Source: Pleionea sp041589565 (GTDB taxonomy: Bacteria > Pseudomonadota > Gammaproteobacteria > Enterobacterales > Kangiellaceae). Taken from it: a stretch of DNA of 14,142 nt. The number at the start of each line of letters is the position of its first letter. The stretch's first letter is position 1. Shown here piece after piece: positions 13,348 to 14,142 of the stretch. The notes beneath the pieces were generated by a model. That model was given only the letters and a program-made list of their open reading frames with translations. It was not told the DNA's origin and did no database searches. Location: contig JBFHVL010000080.1 in NCBI GenBank assembly GCA_041589565.1, forward strand, positions 1 through 14,142, written 5' to 3'. Position numbers and translations under genes: made by a program.

Positions 13348-14142
13348 ATGTCACAATTTGATTACGATGCCATAGTCATTGGTTCAGGTCCTGGCGGCGA
13401 AGGGGCCGCCATGAATCTTGCTAAACATAAACAAAAAGTTGCTTTAATTGAGCGTTACCGTAAAGTGGGCGGGGGCTGTACGCATTGGGGGACCATACCT
13501 TCAAAAGCTTTGCGTCACAGCGTTGCTCGTTTAATAGAGTATAACTCAAGCCCGTTATTTCAAGACTTGGAGTTGCCCAATACGCTTACATTTGCGGATA
13601 TATTGAAACACACGCAGTCAGTAATTAAGCAGCAAGTTTCGCTTCGTACGTCATTTTATGATCGTAATCGAGTGGATTTGTTTTTTGGCGAAGCTTATTT
13701 TATAGATCGGCACACCATTGCTATTAATGAAGAAGATGGTAGTGTAAATACTCTGACAGCAAAAAACATTGTATTAGCTACTGGTTCACGACCTTATCGT
13801 CCAGATGATATCGATTTCAATCATCCGCGAATTTACGATTCTGATACCATTTTAAGCCTGGAGCGAAATCCTCGCAGTATTATCATCTACGGAGCAGGCG
13901 TGATCGGTTGTGAATATGCTTCCATATTTCGTGGTCTGGGGGTCAAGGTTGATCTGGTTAATATGCGTGATCAACTGCTCTCGTTTCTGGATAAAGAAAT
14001 CATCGACTCTTTAAGTTATCACTTGTGGAACTCGGGAGTTATTATTCGTAATAACGAAGAATATGATCGTGTCGAAGGTTGTGACGATGGAGTTGTCGTA
14101 CACTTAAAATCGGGCAAACAAATTAAAGCGGATTGTATGCTA
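13348..14142 (+). CDS. sthA: Soluble pyridine nucleotide transhydrogenase SthA (3' end beyond window)
   Basis: The first 265 residues of a flavoprotein that reversibly transfers hydride between NADPH and NADH in the cytoplasm. The FAD-binding GSGPGGEGAA lies at residues 12-21. GGGCTHWGTIPSKALRH follows, where the second redox cysteine of related disulfide reductases is Thr, as is normal for SthA. ATGSRPY and the NAD(P)-binding IYGAGVIGCEYASIFRG are both seen. Identity to E. coli SthA is high by eye. ATG 13348 was chosen because the protein then starts MSQFDYDAIVIGSGPGG like the family. An in-frame ATG at 13315 would add 11 residues; neither has a clear ribosome site. The gene continues past the edge. 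Confidence 0.97.
   Translation, partial: MSQFDYDAIVIGSGPGGEGAAMNLAKHKQKVALIERYRKVGGGCTHWGTIPSKALRHSVARLIEYNSSPLFQDLELPNTLTFADILKHTQSVIKQQVSLRTSFYDRNRVDLFFGEAYFIDRHTIAINEEDGSVNTLTAKNIVLATGSRPYRPDDIDFNHPRIYDSDTILSLERNPRSIIIYGAGVIGCEYASIFRGLGVKVDLVNMRDQLLSFLDKEIIDSLSYHLWNSGVIIRNNEEYDRVEGCDDGVVVHLKSGKQIKADCML

Noticed and set aside
1..14142. CRISPR array, insertion sequence, tRNA/rRNA or prophage
   Set aside because: No regular direct repeats, transposase or integrase motifs, tRNA-like cloverleaf or rRNA sequence were seen on either strand.

Overview
The window looks like a chromosomal segment of a gammaproteobacterium. The order dcd, apbC/mrp (+ strand) divergent from metG, a small membrane-protein gene and rsxA-B-C-D-G-E (- strand), together with an E. 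coli-type soluble transhydrogenase (sthA), fits that class. From memory, pseudomonads carry a similar dcd-apbC-metG...rnf-nth neighbourhood. Genus cannot be fixed from the sequence; a marine Oceanospirillales/Kangiella-type organism is only a guess. Housekeeping genes run at roughly 45-55% GC in lines I counted, while the left 3.3 kb runs at about 30-38%.

Layout from right to left. At 13348 to the edge is sthA (+, cut by the window end). At 12672-13238 is dcd (+) and at 11502-12590 apbC/mrp (+). A 172-bp divergent promoter region separates apbC from metG (9320-11329, -). Then comes an unrecognised three-helix membrane protein (8880-9275, -) and a complete six-gene Rnf/Rsx electron-transport operon (3435-8709, -), preceded by a perfect TATAAT -10 box. 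Its genes are tightly packed, with an ATGA overlap at rsxA/B, a one-base overlap at rsxB/C and an 8-bp overlap at rsxG/E.

The most interesting part is at the left end, directly after rsxE, where many relatives carry nth. It is an AT-rich four-gene set on the same strand. A borosin-type alpha-N-methyltransferase of the tetrapyrrole-methylase fold (2533-3336) is followed 2 bp later by a 72-residue peptide (2312-2530) with a borosin-binding-domain-like leader and a short beta-branched C-terminal core. Together they form a split borosin RiPP pair of the Shewanella SonM/SonA kind. The peptide's stop codon overlaps (ATGA) the start of a TPR protein with an N-terminal signal and a C-terminal transmembrane helix (1173-2315), and a paralogous TPR protein follows (1-1140, running off the window). 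The methyltransferase would N-methylate the backbone of the peptide in the cytoplasm. The two TPR proteins, probably periplasmic and membrane-anchored, are tightly coupled partners that I do not know from described borosin clusters; their role in export, sensing or immunity is open.

The other genes are ordinary housekeeping: electron transport and SoxR control (Rsx), tRNA charging (MetG), Fe-S trafficking (ApbC), dUTP supply (Dcd) and NADPH/NADH balance (SthA). No RNA gene, insertion sequence, CRISPR array or phage gene was seen, and no stretch over 300 bases lacks a gene.
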